A DNA stretch of 64,000 nucleotides from Actinobacteria bacterium HGW-Actinobacteria-2 (GTDB taxonomy: Bacteria; Actinomycetota; Actinomycetes; Propionibacteriales; Propionibacteriaceae). The stretch covers positions 186,001 to 250,000 of the forward strand of contig PHEY01000002.1 in NCBI GenBank assembly GCA_002841335.1, given 5' to 3'. This document shows positions 15,052-25,429 of this stretch, one piece after another (positions within the stretch are counted from its first letter, which is position 1; every line of letters begins with the position of its first letter). A model generated the notes under the pieces. The model was given only the letters and a program-made list of their open reading frames with translations. It was not told the DNA's origin and did not search any database. Both the position numbers and the translations under genes were made by a program.

Positions 15052-15702
15052 ATGAGCACCCTGAAGCTCTGGGCCATCAGCATCGATGAGGTGCGCAGCA
15101 TCTTCCGCGCAGAGCCTCCACTGGCGGATCAGCTGCGCCAAGCCGCGCGCGAGCGGTTCGGCACGTCCGGGCAACAGCAACCGGGGCTGCTCGGCAAGCT
15201 CGGCCCCTTCCTGCGCAACGGCGGCGATCCGGCTGCCCCTCGTCCAGGAGTCCCCAACGCCGAGGACGTGGACAACCTGCTCAGCGGGCGTTTCGTGCCA
15301 CCCCACCGGCTGGTGGAGGCGTGGAACCTGTTGGACTTCTGGCTCGACACCCTCGCCGCCGGTTCGGGACGCTGGCCGCTGACCGAAGGCGGCCTCAACG
15401 AGTTCGACTTCGACCTGGTGCGCGCCGAGGTGTCCGCGCGCTACGGCCTCTCGGAGCTGTTCAAGGCCAACCTCGGCATCAGCCTGACTCGATGCGGCGG
15501 CCTGGCGGCCGGTTGGGTCAGCGGATCACACGCCCAGGGCATGCGTCAGGCCTGGCCGGACAGGCTGGACGAACTGAGCCCGGCACACCGCGAGTTCGCC
15601 GAGGCGATCATCGAGTTCCTCGCCCACTTCGAGGAGTGGAACTCGGCCGCTGAGGCTGCCGGGCGCGCCCACCCCGACCTGGTGGCGATCTTCCGCTCCT
15701 GA
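15052..15702 (+). CDS. Conserved hypothetical protein
   Basis: A 216-residue soluble protein without signal peptide or membrane segment. It begins MSTLKLWAISIDEVRSIFRA, and its central part is rich in Trp, Phe and acidic residues (WNLLDFWLDTLA; FDFDLVRAEVSARYGL). TAGGTT lies exactly six bases before the ATG, so the transcript is probably leaderless. I recognise the general look of an actinobacterial conserved protein but cannot assign a function. A hairpin just after the stop (15721-15750) probably ends transcription. Confidence 0.6.
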   Translation: MSTLKLWAISIDEVRSIFRAEPPLADQLRQAARERFGTSGQQQPGLLGKLGPFLRNGGDPAAPRPGVPNAEDVDNLLSGRFVPPHRLVEAWNLLDFWLDTLAAGSGRWPLTEGGLNEFDFDLVRAEVSARYGLSELFKANLGISLTRCGGLAAGWVSGSHAQGMRQAWPDRLDELSPAHREFAEAIIEFLAHFEEWNSAAEAAGRAHPDLVAIFRS

Positions 15703-15720
15703 TCGGCCCCGAAACCACCA

Positions 15721-15750
15721 GTGGCGCCCCGGCTGCTGCCAGGACGCCAC
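15721..15750. terminator. Hairpin between convergent genes
   Basis: GTGGCG (15721-15726) pairs with CGCCAC (15745-15750), with an inner GGC/GCC pair. It lies between the convergent ends of the hypothetical gene and the purine permease. No U-run follows in either direction, so termination is inferred from position. Confidence 0.45.
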
Positions 15751-15767
15751 CGAATCGGTGATCGTGA

Positions 15768-17273
15768 CTACTTGATCAGTGCAGTGATGACGCCCTGGGC
15801 GAAGTAGATCAAGAAGGCGGCCGCCACGCCGTAGAGCAGCGGGTGCACCTCCTTGGCCTTACCCCGGATCACCTTGATCAGCGCGAAGGCGATGAAGCCG
15901 GCGCCGATACCCACGGTGATCGAGTAGGTGAACGGCATCAGCACGATGGTCAGGAACGCCGGGATGCCCTCCTCGGGGTCCTCCCAGTCGACGTGAACGA
16001 CCTGAGCCATCATCAAGAAGCCCACGAAGAACAGCGCAGGAGTCGCCGCTTCAGCCGGGACGATGTGCACCAGCGGAGCCAGGAACACGCTCGCCAGGAA
16101 CGCCAGACCGGTGACGATGGACGCGATGCCGGTCCGAGCACCGTCGCCGACACCGGAGGCCGACTCGATGTAGGAGGTGTTCGACGACACCGAACCCAGA
16201 CCACCGGCGATGGCTGCGATGGAGTCGACGATCAGGATCTCCTGGGTACGCGGCGGGTTGCCGTCGTCACCGAGCAGGTCACCCTCGGCACCCACGGCCA
16301 CGATCGTGCCCATGGTGTCGAAGAAGTCACTCAGCAACAGCGAGAAGACCAGCAGCACCAGGCCCAGCACGGCAGCCGGGCCGGACGCGCCGGTGAACCC
16401 ACCGAACAGGTCGACCCGTCCGAGCAGACCCAGGTTGGGCGCAGCGAACTCGCCCACGGTCGGCAGGTTCTGGATCCAGCCGGTCGGGTTCACCACGGCA
16501 CCGGTGGCGTCCTTCATCAGCGGCAGATTCAGCGCCGTCTGGACGATCACCGCGACCACGGTCGCCGCCAGAATGGCGATCAGCATCGCGCCCTTAACCT
16601 TGCGGACGAACAGCACGATGAGGATCAGCAGACCGATCAGGAAGATCGCGATCGGCCAGCCCAGCAGCTGACCGAAGATGCCCAACTGAACCGGGGTGCC
16701 GACGGCGCTACGGACAACGCCGGAGTCGACCAGACCGATGAATGCGATGAACAACCCGATGCCCACCGAGATGCCGGTACGCAGGCTGCGCGGGACGGCG
16801 TTGAAGATCGCCTTCCGGAAGCCGGTCAGCACCAGGATCAGGATGAGCACGCCTTCCCACACGATCAGGCCCATGGCCTGCGGCCAGGTCATCTGCTTCA
16901 CGATGGTGTAAGCCACCAACGCGTTCAGGCCCAGGCCGGTGGCCAGTGCGAGCGGGAAACGTGCGTAGGCGCCCATCAGGATGGTGAGGATGCCGGCGAT
17001 CAGCGCCGTCGCCGCAGCCACCATGGCCATCGAAGTGGGAACCGCATTGGGATCGGACGGCAGTGCGCCGCTGATCAGATGACCGGTGACATCGACCTGA
17101 GTACCGATGATGATCGGGTTGAGGATGATGATGTACGCCATCGTGAAGAACGTGACCAGCCCGCCGCGGATCTCGCGACCCATGGTGGAACCACGCTTGG
17201 TGAGCTCGAACCAGGAGTCCAAGCCCTTGTTGGGTGAGGTGGACGGGGTTGCCGTCGGTGAAGCGTTCGCCAT
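15768..17273 (-). CDS. NCS2-family purine (hypoxanthine/guanine/adenine) permease
   Basis: A proton-coupled nucleobase importer of the AzgA/PbuG branch of NCS2. The 501-residue protein has about 12-14 membrane segments. The N-terminal phrase REIRGGLVTFFTMAYIIILN, the loop FFDTMGTIVAVG and the region NTSYIESASGVGDGARTG are characteristic of this branch. The ATG at 17273 is followed by a short Ser/Thr/Pro-rich cytosolic head. No purine riboswitch is visible upstream, and the gene is divergent from the DUF2530 gene with a ~45-base gap. Exact substrate among the purines is not decided. Confidence 0.9.
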   Translation of the reverse strand: MANASPTATPSTSPNKGLDSWFELTKRGSTMGREIRGGLVTFFTMAYIIILNPIIIGTQVDVTGHLISGALPSDPNAVPTSMAMVAAATALIAGILTILMGAYARFPLALATGLGLNALVAYTIVKQMTWPQAMGLIVWEGVLILILVLTGFRKAIFNAVPRSLRTGISVGIGLFIAFIGLVDSGVVRSAVGTPVQLGIFGQLLGWPIAIFLIGLLILIVLFVRKVKGAMLIAILAATVVAVIVQTALNLPLMKDATGAVVNPTGWIQNLPTVGEFAAPNLGLLGRVDLFGGFTGASGPAAVLGLVLLVFSLLLSDFFDTMGTIVAVGAEGDLLGDDGNPPRTQEILIVDSIAAIAGGLGSVSSNTSYIESASGVGDGARTGIASIVTGLAFLASVFLAPLVHIVPAEAATPALFFVGFLMMAQVVHVDWEDPEEGIPAFLTIVLMPFTYSITVGIGAGFIAFALIKVIRGKAKEVHPLLYGVAAAFLIYFAQGVITALIK

Positions 17274-17317
17274 GGGGCGAATGCTAAGCCCCTGAAGTTG
17301 CGGTTATGGTGTTGTCC

Positions 17318-17641
17318 GTGACGCAGAACGGCGGCGAGCACAAGCCGATCCTGGTGCAAGCGCCCGTCCGCGCCCTCGACCCGGACGGGATTGCCGTCGT
17401 GGGCTCGGGGACGGTCGCTTTCGCGGTCGGGGCGATCGCGTGTTGGATCTTTCTTGAACCCCTCACCGCAACCGGACGCGACTGGTACCTCTGGGTCGCG
17501 ATCACCGGCACCGTGATCGGGTCGATCGGCTTGGGCATCGGACTCGCCCGCAGCCGCAAACGCCGCCGCAGCCCCCGTGGGGCGCGGTACTCAGTCGAAG
17601 AGGCTGGTGTCGATACTGACGGTGTCCCACACCGGGACTGA
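17318..17641 (+). CDS. DUF2530 family small membrane protein
   Basis: A 107-residue protein with two hydrophobic segments (IAVVGSGTVAFAVGAIACWI and LWVAITGTVIGSIGLGIGLA) and a basic tail (ARSRKRRRSPRG), as in DUF2530, an actinobacterial family of unknown function. GTG at 17318 is preferred over ATG at 17306 because TATGGT lies seven bases before it, which suggests a leaderless or nearly leaderless mRNA. The 3' end overlaps the end of the convergent DUF3027 gene by 51 bases, so the last ~17 codons are read on both strands. Confidence 0.75.
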   Translation: MTQNGGEHKPILVQAPVRALDPDGIAVVGSGTVAFAVGAIACWIFLEPLTATGRDWYLWVAITGTVIGSIGLGIGLARSRKRRRSPRGARYSVEEAGVDTDGVPHRD

Positions 17642-18370
17642 CAGGTCGACGCCCTTGCTGGGCTCGCTGATGTCGGAATGCCCGCCACAGCCGTGCGCCA
17701 GGCTCACCACGGTGCCGTCGCTGGGCGACAGCTCGTTGGTGCAGACGCCGAACAACCGGCCCAGCCCGCCACGAAGGCCGACCATGAACCCGCAGGTGGC
17801 GCACTCGGCCGGAGCCTGACTGGCCATCGCAGTCTCGGGGCCGCCCGGACCGGCCAGCCAACGCTCGGCGGCCTCATCGCGTCCGACCTGAGAGAGCACC
17901 CGCTCCTTGCCCAGGCCCAACTCGGCGACCAGCGCACGCACCTGGCTGGCTTCAGCTGCCTCGAGGTCGGCGGCGAACTCGCCACCGGTGTAGCCCGGTT
18001 CCAGCCGAACGTCGTCGGCCGAGGCCGGCGCGATCACGCCGGGGGTGATGTCCTTGGGCCCGATGCGCTCCGACCACGGCACCCACGCGGGCGCCAGCAG
18101 GGCACCTTCACCCGGCAGCAGGGTCACCTCGGACACCGTGACCACTCGCGCGCGGGACGCCCGCACCACAGTGACCGACCAACGCCAACCCGGGTAGCCG
18201 GGGTGATCACAGGCAAAAAGGTGGGTGACGATGCGAGGCTCCTCGGCGACGACACCCAGGTGTTCTCCCACCTCGAGCACGCCGGCGCGCGTCACCGCCG
18301 CCGAATGCGCCAGCTCAACGGCGTTCGCACACACCTGGTCGAGTTCGACCGTTCCTTGGGACAAAGTCAC
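17591..18370 (-). CDS. DUF3027 family protein
   Basis: A 259-residue soluble protein conserved in actinobacteria, function unknown. Typical features are HLFACDHPGYPGWRWSVTV in the N-terminal half, LLPGEGALLAPAWVPWSERI in the middle, and a C-terminal zinc-finger-like part (CATCGF, later GVCTNE and HGCGGH) that could bind metal. The GTG start overlaps the stop of the cold-shock gene by four bases (GTGA), so the two are co-translated. The 3' end overlaps the convergent DUF2530 gene. The cold-shock/DUF3027/DUF2530 grouping recurs in actinobacteria, but no role is established. Confidence 0.82.
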   Translation of the reverse strand: MTLSQGTVELDQVCANAVELAHSAAVTRAGVLEVGEHLGVVAEEPRIVTHLFACDHPGYPGWRWSVTVVRASRARVVTVSEVTLLPGEGALLAPAWVPWSERIGPKDITPGVIAPASADDVRLEPGYTGGEFAADLEAAEASQVRALVAELGLGKERVLSQVGRDEAAERWLAGPGGPETAMASQAPAECATCGFMVGLRGGLGRLFGVCTNELSPSDGTVVSLAHGCGGHSDISEPSKGVDLSVPVWDTVSIDTSLFD

Positions 18371-18753
18371 AGCTCCAACTCGTCAGCCACGGCGCGCAGC
18401 ACCGAGGCGGTCTTGCCGGCGATCTTCGGGTCGGGGTACCGGCGGCGCCGATACCCGTTGCCCAGCCCGTCCAGCATCTTGATCAGGTCTTCCACGATCA
18501 CAGCCATCTCATCGGCGGACTTCCGCGACGCCTTCGACAGCGACGGCGGCGCTTCCAGCAGACGCACCGAAAGGGCCTGCTCACCACGCTTGCCGTCGAC
18601 CACGCCGAATTCGACCTTCTGCCCACGACGCAGCGTGGTCACCCCGTCCGGCAAGGCCGAGGCGCGGACGTAGACGTCCTCGCCACCATCGTCCTTGGAG
18701 AGGAAACCGAACCCCTTCTCCGCGTCGTAGTAACGCACCTTGCCGACTGGCAT
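18367..18753 (-). CDS. Cold-shock domain protein with C-terminal helical extension
   Basis: RNA-binding protein of 128 residues. The cold-shock domain fills residues 1-65: GKVRYYDAEKGFGFLSKDDG carries RNP1-like KGFGFL, and DVYVRASAL replaces the usual VFVHFSAI RNP2. About 60 extra residues follow, mostly helical and basic (GYRRRRYPDPKIAGKT). Classic Csp proteins are only ~67 residues, so this is the longer actinobacterial type. The ATG at 18753 has AGGAG upstream. It is the first gene of a unit with DUF3027. Confidence 0.9.
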   Translation of the reverse strand: MPVGKVRYYDAEKGFGFLSKDDGGEDVYVRASALPDGVTTLRRGQKVEFGVVDGKRGEQALSVRLLEAPPSLSKASRKSADEMAVIVEDLIKMLDGLGNGYRRRRYPDPKIAGKTASVLRAVADELEL

Positions 18754-18882
18754 GACTCTCACTCCTGAAAAGAACCGGGGGCCAACTCGCCTGGCCAAGC
18801 CCTCAGCCTACCGTCCGTGGCCGGACGAGGGCACCCCGCCTGCCCCTGGGAGGTCCACCCCGGGTCTGGGTAGGCTGGGGTC

Positions 18883-19665
18883 ATGGCCGAATGGACCGAC
18901 GGACCGGAGTACGCGCCGGCAGATCGTCCGGCCGCCTTCGTGGCGCCGGACGCAGTCGCTTTGGCCGAAGCGCCGTCCGCTCCTGTGACGGCGGAGGCCT
19001 TTCCCGCCGACGAGCCCAACTTCGTCGCCCCGACCGCGGCGGCGCCCGACCTGCGCGAGCTGGTGCCCACTGCCGCTCCAGGACGCAACCCGAATCTGCC
19101 GTTCGAGACGCTCAGCACGCCGATGACCGCCATCGAGCCGGCCGCCCCTGAGCGACGGCCCGATCAGCCCTTCAATGCCCCTGGACCATCACTGAGCGGC
19201 TATCTCCCCGTGCAATCGGTGGTCCAGCCGAACGCGCAGGTGAACCCGGCGCCGTTCCCGGCCCCGGGCACCACCCAGTGGTTTGCGCCGCCCACCGGAC
19301 AGCCGGTCATGCCGGCCGCCGCACCGGTCGACATCTCGCGGATCTGGAAGGAGACCACCAACTGGGTGATGGTGCCGCTGATCATCGCCATGTTCATCCT
19401 TCCGGTCTCACCGGTGGCGCTCCTGGTGGCCTGGCTCAGCACCGTCCAGATCCGCTATCGCCGGGCTGCGATTCGGCGCGCCTACTGGATCGCCCTGGCA
19501 GTGATCGTGGTGATCAGCCTGTTCACCGTCTTCGCCGACAGCTCGGTGGGCATCTGGGATCCGGTGTGCATCACCTCTCTGATGGCCTCCTGGGTGCTGG
19601 TCTTCCTCACTCCCGGCCTGGTCGGTGCCGCGCTGCGCAACAACGAACCCCCTGATCGGTACTGA
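18883..19665 (+). CDS. Membrane protein with disordered Pro/Ala-rich N-terminal half
   Basis: A 260-residue protein. Residues 1-150 are low-complexity, rich in Pro and Ala and slightly acidic, with no recognised domain. Residues ~160-250 hold three membrane segments (WVMVPLIIAMFILPVSPVAL, IALAVIVVISLFTVF and SLMASWVLVFLTPGLVGAAL). TAGGCT ends six bases before the ATG, so the transcript is probably leaderless. The stop lies four bases before the ATG of the Nudix gene, so the two probably form an operon. No function can be given. Confidence 0.65.
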   Translation: MAEWTDGPEYAPADRPAAFVAPDAVALAEAPSAPVTAEAFPADEPNFVAPTAAAPDLRELVPTAAPGRNPNLPFETLSTPMTAIEPAAPERRPDQPFNAPGPSLSGYLPVQSVVQPNAQVNPAPFPAPGTTQWFAPPTGQPVMPAAAPVDISRIWKETTNWVMVPLIIAMFILPVSPVALLVAWLSTVQIRYRRAAIRRAYWIALAVIVVISLFTVFADSSVGIWDPVCITSLMASWVLVFLTPGLVGAALRNNEPPDRY

Positions 19666-19669
19666 GCTG

Positions 19670-20215
19670 ATGGAACCCCCCGCCCGACGGACGTTTCGCG
19701 TCGTTCCGGCACACCTGCGTCCGGAGCACTCGCGGCGCGCCTCGCGGGTCATCGTCGTCTCCGAGGGCGCGGTGCTGCTGCTGGCCGACACCGATCCCGG
19801 ACTTCCCGGTAGCCGCTGGTGGGTCACCCCCGGTGGCGGCATCGATCCCGGCGAGACCGAACGGGACGCCGCGGTGCGCGAAGTGGCCGAAGAACTCGGC
19901 TTGATGGTGTCGGCCTCGCAACTGCTCGGGCCGGTCGCACTCCGCGAAATCGTCCACGGCTACTCAGACCGGATCCTCCGCCAGCACGAGACCTTCTTCG
20001 TGCTCCCGCTGGCGGAACGGTTCGAGCCCAGTCAGGACGGCCACACCCCCGACGAGCTGCTCACTCTGGCAGGTTGGGCCTGGATCGAGGCGGACGAGTT
20101 GGACCAGCAGGTCGAGCCGGTCTGGCCGTCCTGGCTGGCCCGGTTCACCGGCGACTGGGACGGCGTCGTCCACGACTTCGGCGCGGCCGAGGAGTCCACC
20201 GTCCCGGTAGAGTAG
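19670..20215 (+). CDS. Nudix hydrolase
   Basis: Hydrolyses a nucleoside diphosphate linked to another group; substrate unknown. The complete Nudix box GGGIDPGETERDAAVREVAE followed by ELGL is present, about residues 56-79 of 181. The start ATG at 19670 lies four bases after the stop of the upstream gene; a longer frame overlapping that gene is unlikely. It is followed after six bases by the CDF exporter gene, so the three genes 18883-21172 are probably one transcript. Confidence 0.9.
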   Translation: MEPPARRTFRVVPAHLRPEHSRRASRVIVVSEGAVLLLADTDPGLPGSRWWVTPGGGIDPGETERDAAVREVAEELGLMVSASQLLGPVALREIVHGYSDRILRQHETFFVLPLAERFEPSQDGHTPDELLTLAGWAWIEADELDQQVEPVWPSWLARFTGDWDGVVHDFGAAEESTVPVE

Positions 20216-20221
20216 GGGCAC

Positions 20222-21172
20222 GTGACCATTACTGATGCCCCGGAAGCTGGCGATCACGCCGCGCTCAGCCGGTATCTCGAACGCTTCCTGTGGCTGTCCA
20301 TCGTCACCGCCATCCTCACGGTGGTGATCAAGGGCTTCGCCGCCTGGCTGACCAACTCGGTGGGCTTGTGGTCCGATGCTTTGGAGTCCACGGTCAACCT
20401 GGTCGCCGCGATCGTGGCCATGTGGGCGATGCGGCTGGCGGCCAAGCCGGCCGACCACAACCATGACTTCGGCCACGGCAAGGCCGAATACATGTCTGCT
20501 GCGGTCGAGGGCACCCTCATCTTCGTCGCCGCCGGCGCGATCATCTACAGTGCGATCGGCCGTCTGCTCTCTCCGGTGACCCCACAGGAACTCGGCTTGG
20601 GCCTGGTGCTGTCCACGGTGGCCAGCCTGCTCAATCTCGGCACCGGACTGGTGCTGCTGCGGGCTGGCAGGAAGCACCGCTCGATCACCCTGGAGGCCGA
20701 CGGCAAGCATCTGCTCACCGACGTGTGGACCTCGGTGGGCGTCCTGGTGGCGATCGGTCTGATCTATCTCAGTGGTGTGTTCTTCGCCCAGCCGTGGACG
20801 ATCCTCGACCCGATCATCGCCATCCTGGTGGGCGCGAACATCCTGTTCACCGGCTACACCCTGGTGCGACGCTCCGTGGTCGGCCTGCTGGACGGAGCCC
20901 TGCCGCCGGAGGAGGTCGAGATCGTCACCAACGCCGCCCGGGAGGCCTGCTCGACCTGCGACATGGTCGTCTCTCAGGTGCGTACCCGCGAGTCGGGACG
21001 CCAGCGGTTCGTCTACATCACCTTGGAGGTTCCCGGCGAATGGACCGTGCGCCGCGCCCACGACATCGCCGATCTGGTCGAGGGAGCCGTGGACGAAGCG
21101 CTGCCCGGCACCACGACCTTCGTTCACGTTGAGCCTTCTCGGGCGACCAGCGACGCGGTCGCCCACGACTGA
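20222..21172 (+). CDS. Cation diffusion facilitator (CDF) family metal exporter
   Basis: Proton-coupled exporter of divalent metals such as Zn or Fe. Of 316 residues, ~1-215 form six membrane segments. The metal-site signatures are SVGLWSDALES in helix 2 and NHDFGHGKAEY after it, with TDVWTSVGVLVAIG in helix 5. The C-terminal ~90 residues form the cytosolic dimerisation domain. The GTG start at 20222 follows the Nudix stop by six bases, with AGGGG as a weak ribosome binding site. The HDFGH/TDVWT motifs fit the FieF/YiiP group, but the metal is not decided. Confidence 0.9.
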   Translation: MTITDAPEAGDHAALSRYLERFLWLSIVTAILTVVIKGFAAWLTNSVGLWSDALESTVNLVAAIVAMWAMRLAAKPADHNHDFGHGKAEYMSAAVEGTLIFVAAGAIIYSAIGRLLSPVTPQELGLGLVLSTVASLLNLGTGLVLLRAGRKHRSITLEADGKHLLTDVWTSVGVLVAIGLIYLSGVFFAQPWTILDPIIAILVGANILFTGYTLVRRSVVGLLDGALPPEEVEIVTNAAREACSTCDMVVSQVRTRESGRQRFVYITLEVPGEWTVRRAHDIADLVEGAVDEALPGTTTFVHVEPSRATSDAVAHD

Positions 21173-21877
21173 TCAGCGCAGGCGGTGACGAGTCTCCTCG
21201 TCGATCAAGGTCCGCCACGTCCGCACCAGCCCGGCGTCGGCATAGGCCTTGAACGAGCCTCCCGGTCGAGCCGCTGAGGAGATCTGGAAGCTGCGCACCC
21301 CTGCCCGGGCGAGCCAGGGCACGTGGTCGGGCTTCAGCCCACCACCGGCCATGATCAGACTGGCCGCCCACGGGTCGGCCTTCGCTCGCGCGACGAGGTC
21401 GTTGAGGCCGTGTTCGGTGCCGCGCGGCGAGCCGGCGGTGAGCACCTGATCGAGTCGACTCAGCCCCGCCAATGCCCGCCAGGCACGATCCGGCTCCAGG
21501 CAGGCGTCGATGGCACGGTGGAAGGTCCACGGCCAGGAACCGTCGGCGATGAGTTCCTCGATCAGCGGTGCGTCCACGTCACCGTTGCCGTTGAGGAAGC
21601 CCAGCACCATGCCGTCAGCACCGGCGTCGACATAGGAGGCCATCAGCCCGCGGAGCCGGATGGCCTCGCCGCCATCAGTGCTGTAGCCCGACCGTAGCCT
21701 CACCAGTACCCGAACTTCGATCGAGGTCACCCGGCGGATATCCGAAACCAGTTGCGGGGTCGGCGACAGGCCGCCATCCTCCAGCGTGCCGACCACCTGG
21801 ACGCGATCAGCGCCACCAGCCTCGGCGCGTTCCGCATCGGCCGGCTGCAAGGCCACCACTTCGAGCAATCCGCTCAT
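21173..21877 (-). CDS. cutC: CutC family TIM-barrel protein
   Basis: A 234-residue protein of the CutC family, described as involved in copper homeostasis, though its biochemical activity remains uncertain. Conserved parts are LEVVALQPADAERAEAGGAD at the N terminus, VRVLVRLRSG, DGMVLGFLNGNGDVD, TFHRAIDAC and the late LIMAGGGLKPDHV. CAGAAT ends six bases before the ATG at 21877, so the mRNA is probably leaderless; a longer upstream frame is spurious. It is convergent with the CDF exporter gene; the two stop codons abut directly. Confidence 0.88.
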   Translation of the reverse strand: MSGLLEVVALQPADAERAEAGGADRVQVVGTLEDGGLSPTPQLVSDIRRVTSIEVRVLVRLRSGYSTDGGEAIRLRGLMASYVDAGADGMVLGFLNGNGDVDAPLIEELIADGSWPWTFHRAIDACLEPDRAWRALAGLSRLDQVLTAGSPRGTEHGLNDLVARAKADPWAASLIMAGGGLKPDHVPWLARAGVRSFQISSAARPGGSFKAYADAGLVRTWRTLIDEETRHRLR

Positions 21878-21929
21878 AGAACAATTCTGGTGGTCGACCG
21901 TAGCCGCATCGCGTCGACACGCCCCGGCG

Positions 21930-23393
21930 TCACCGCGGATTCGCCGGCGTAGGTTCGGGCTCGACCGTCGAGACGGCGTACGCGTCCGAGTCGACCGCCC
22001 CGTGGGGCATTCGCAGCGCCGCCAGCATGGTGAGGACCGCGGAGACCGCGACCGCACCGAAAACCCAGATGAACGCAGTCACGACCCCATCCCGGTTCTC
22101 GACCCCACCGCCGGCGACGATCAGGTTGTTCGCGATGGCGCCGTAGACCGCCACTCCGACAGCGCTGCCGACCGAGCGGGCGAGCATGTTGCTGCCGGTG
22201 ACCAGTCCACGCTCGTGCCAGTCGACCGACGCCTGTGCTGCGACCAGGGACGGCACCGCCGTCCAGCCCAGCCCGAAGCCGATCACGAAACACACCACCG
22301 CCACCGTCCAGGGACTCGGCCAGGGGCCGGTGGCCAGCAGTCCGAACGCACCGAGCACGGCGATCGAGGCCCCCAGCACGACCGTGGCACGGAACCCGTG
22401 GCGCAGGTAGATGCGTCCGGAGATGGAGGAGGCCAACGGCCAGCCGAGGGTGAGCGCCGCGATGGCCACACCGGAGACCACCGGGGTTTCACCGGCGGCC
22501 GAGACCAGGTAGGTGGGCACGAAGCTGGTCACGCCGGTCATCAGCGCACCGACGGCCAGCGAGACCACCGTGGTGGTGCCGATCAGTCGCCGACGCAGGA
22601 TCGCCACGTCGAGCACCGGTTCGGCGGCCCGACGTTCGACCGCGGGGAAGATTGCCAGCGCGATGATGCCGACCGCGAAGCTGGCGATGCTCTGCCAGGA
22701 GGTCCACTCCCAGGCGCTGCCACCTTCGAGGAGGGCCAGGATCACTGCGGTCAGACCGACGGTGAGCACCACCGTGCCCAGGTAGTCGATGCGATGCCGT
22801 CGCCGGTGGACGTCCTCGTGGTAGAAGCGTCCCAGCGCCCAGATCGCCACCAACACCAAGGGGATGTTCACTGCGAAGATCAGCCGCCAGGAGGCGTATT
22901 GGGCGAACAGTCCGCCCAATGCCGGCCCGATCACCGAGGAAAGCGCCCACACGCTGGCGATGTAGCCCTGGGCCTTGGGCCGCTCAGTCACGGTGTAGAG
23001 ATCGCCGACCACCGTCATGGTGATCGGTCCGATGGCACCAGCGCCCAGGCCTTGCAGAACGCGGAAGACGATCAGGGCGGTCATGTTCCACGCCGCCATC
23101 GCCAGAACCGAGGCGACGCCGAAGAGCACCACCCCGAACATCAGCACCGGCTTTCGACCGATGGTGTCGGCCAGCTTGGAGTAGACCGGGACGGACACCG
23201 CCTGCGCCAGCAGGTAGACCGAGAACAGCCAGGGGAACTGGTGGAACTCCCCCAGGTCGGCCACCACCGATGGCACCGCAGTCGCCAGGACGGTCGCGTC
23301 CAGGGCCATCAGGCCGGTCGCCATCATCAGGGCCATCATCACCGCGCCCCGCTCGGACCTCAGCCCGATGCCGGCCGCACCGTCTGTACTCAC
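21930..23393 (-). CDS. MFS transporter, DHA2 (14-helix drug:H+ antiporter) family
   Basis: Predicted exporter of 487 residues with 14 membrane segments. Motif A-like SKLADTIGRKPVLMFG lies after helix 2, motif B-like LIVFRVLQGLGAGAIGP follows, and antiporter motif C (VIGPALGGLF) lies in helix 5. Helix 1 carries the ALDATVLATAVPSVVADLGE signature of the QacA/EmrB group. The GTG at 23393 starts MSTDGAAG. The substrate cannot be told from sequence. No regulator lies next to it. Confidence 0.88.
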   Translation of the reverse strand: MSTDGAAGIGLRSERGAVMMALMMATGLMALDATVLATAVPSVVADLGEFHQFPWLFSVYLLAQAVSVPVYSKLADTIGRKPVLMFGVVLFGVASVLAMAAWNMTALIVFRVLQGLGAGAIGPITMTVVGDLYTVTERPKAQGYIASVWALSSVIGPALGGLFAQYASWRLIFAVNIPLVLVAIWALGRFYHEDVHRRRHRIDYLGTVVLTVGLTAVILALLEGGSAWEWTSWQSIASFAVGIIALAIFPAVERRAAEPVLDVAILRRRLIGTTTVVSLAVGALMTGVTSFVPTYLVSAAGETPVVSGVAIAALTLGWPLASSISGRIYLRHGFRATVVLGASIAVLGAFGLLATGPWPSPWTVAVVCFVIGFGLGWTAVPSLVAAQASVDWHERGLVTGSNMLARSVGSAVGVAVYGAIANNLIVAGGGVENRDGVVTAFIWVFGAVAVSAVLTMLAALRMPHGAVDSDAYAVSTVEPEPTPANPR

Positions 23394-23530
23394 CTGTGGC
23401 CCAACGTTCTACTCCTGGCGGTCATTCCCCCGCCGCGCCGAGATCCAGGCTCGGCGTCGAAAGCCCCACCCTACGACGGCGGAGTCGGCATTCCCTCCGT
23501 TCAACGATGGCTGGACGTCAGCCGGAACGC

Positions 23531-23570
23531 CGACGGGGGCCGGCCATCTCTCGATGACCGGCCCCCGTCG
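23531..23570 (-). terminator. Terminator hairpin after groEL
   Basis: A perfect 13-base stem (CGACGGGGGCCGG with CCGGCCCCCGTCG) with a 14-base loop lies 17 bases beyond the groEL stop codon. No U-run follows on the minus strand, but the stem is very stable. Confidence 0.7.
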
Positions 23571-23586
23571 GGCTCGCTGTGGTGGA

Positions 23587-25317
<1,731 letters not shown>

Positions 25318-25323
25318 TCAGAC

Positions 25324-25350
25324 GTGGCACTCTCAGCGTGAGAGTGCTAA
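25324..25350. promoter_or_regulatory. CIRCE operator 1 (HrcA)
   Basis: GTGGCACTC, nine spacer bases, then GAGTGCTAA: the CIRCE inverted repeat with two mismatches in the left arm. It lies ~115 bases upstream of the groEL start. Confidence 0.9.
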
Positions 25351-25358
25351 CCCCATGT

Positions 25359-25385
25359 TTAGCACTCGCACCCGCCGAGTGCAAA
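25359..25385. promoter_or_regulatory. CIRCE operator 2 (HrcA)
   Basis: TTAGCACTC, nine spacer bases, then GAGTGCAAA: a perfect left arm and a right arm with one mismatch. It is spaced eight bases from operator 1 and also lies within 45 bases of the divergent gene at 25430, so HrcA may touch that promoter as well. Confidence 0.9.
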
Positions 25386-25429
25386 CGATTCCGCGGGCGG
25401 CGAAGCCGGAGAAACGGCACAATGAGGTC

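Noticed and set aside
15843..17237. Long open frame on the + strand, rich in Asp, His, Gln and Arg
   Set aside because: It lies wholly antisense to the purine permease, has no ribosome binding site and no family resemblance. High-GC codon bias commonly opens such frames; the same applies to long antisense frames at 10438-11739, 21786-23660 and 44226-45539.
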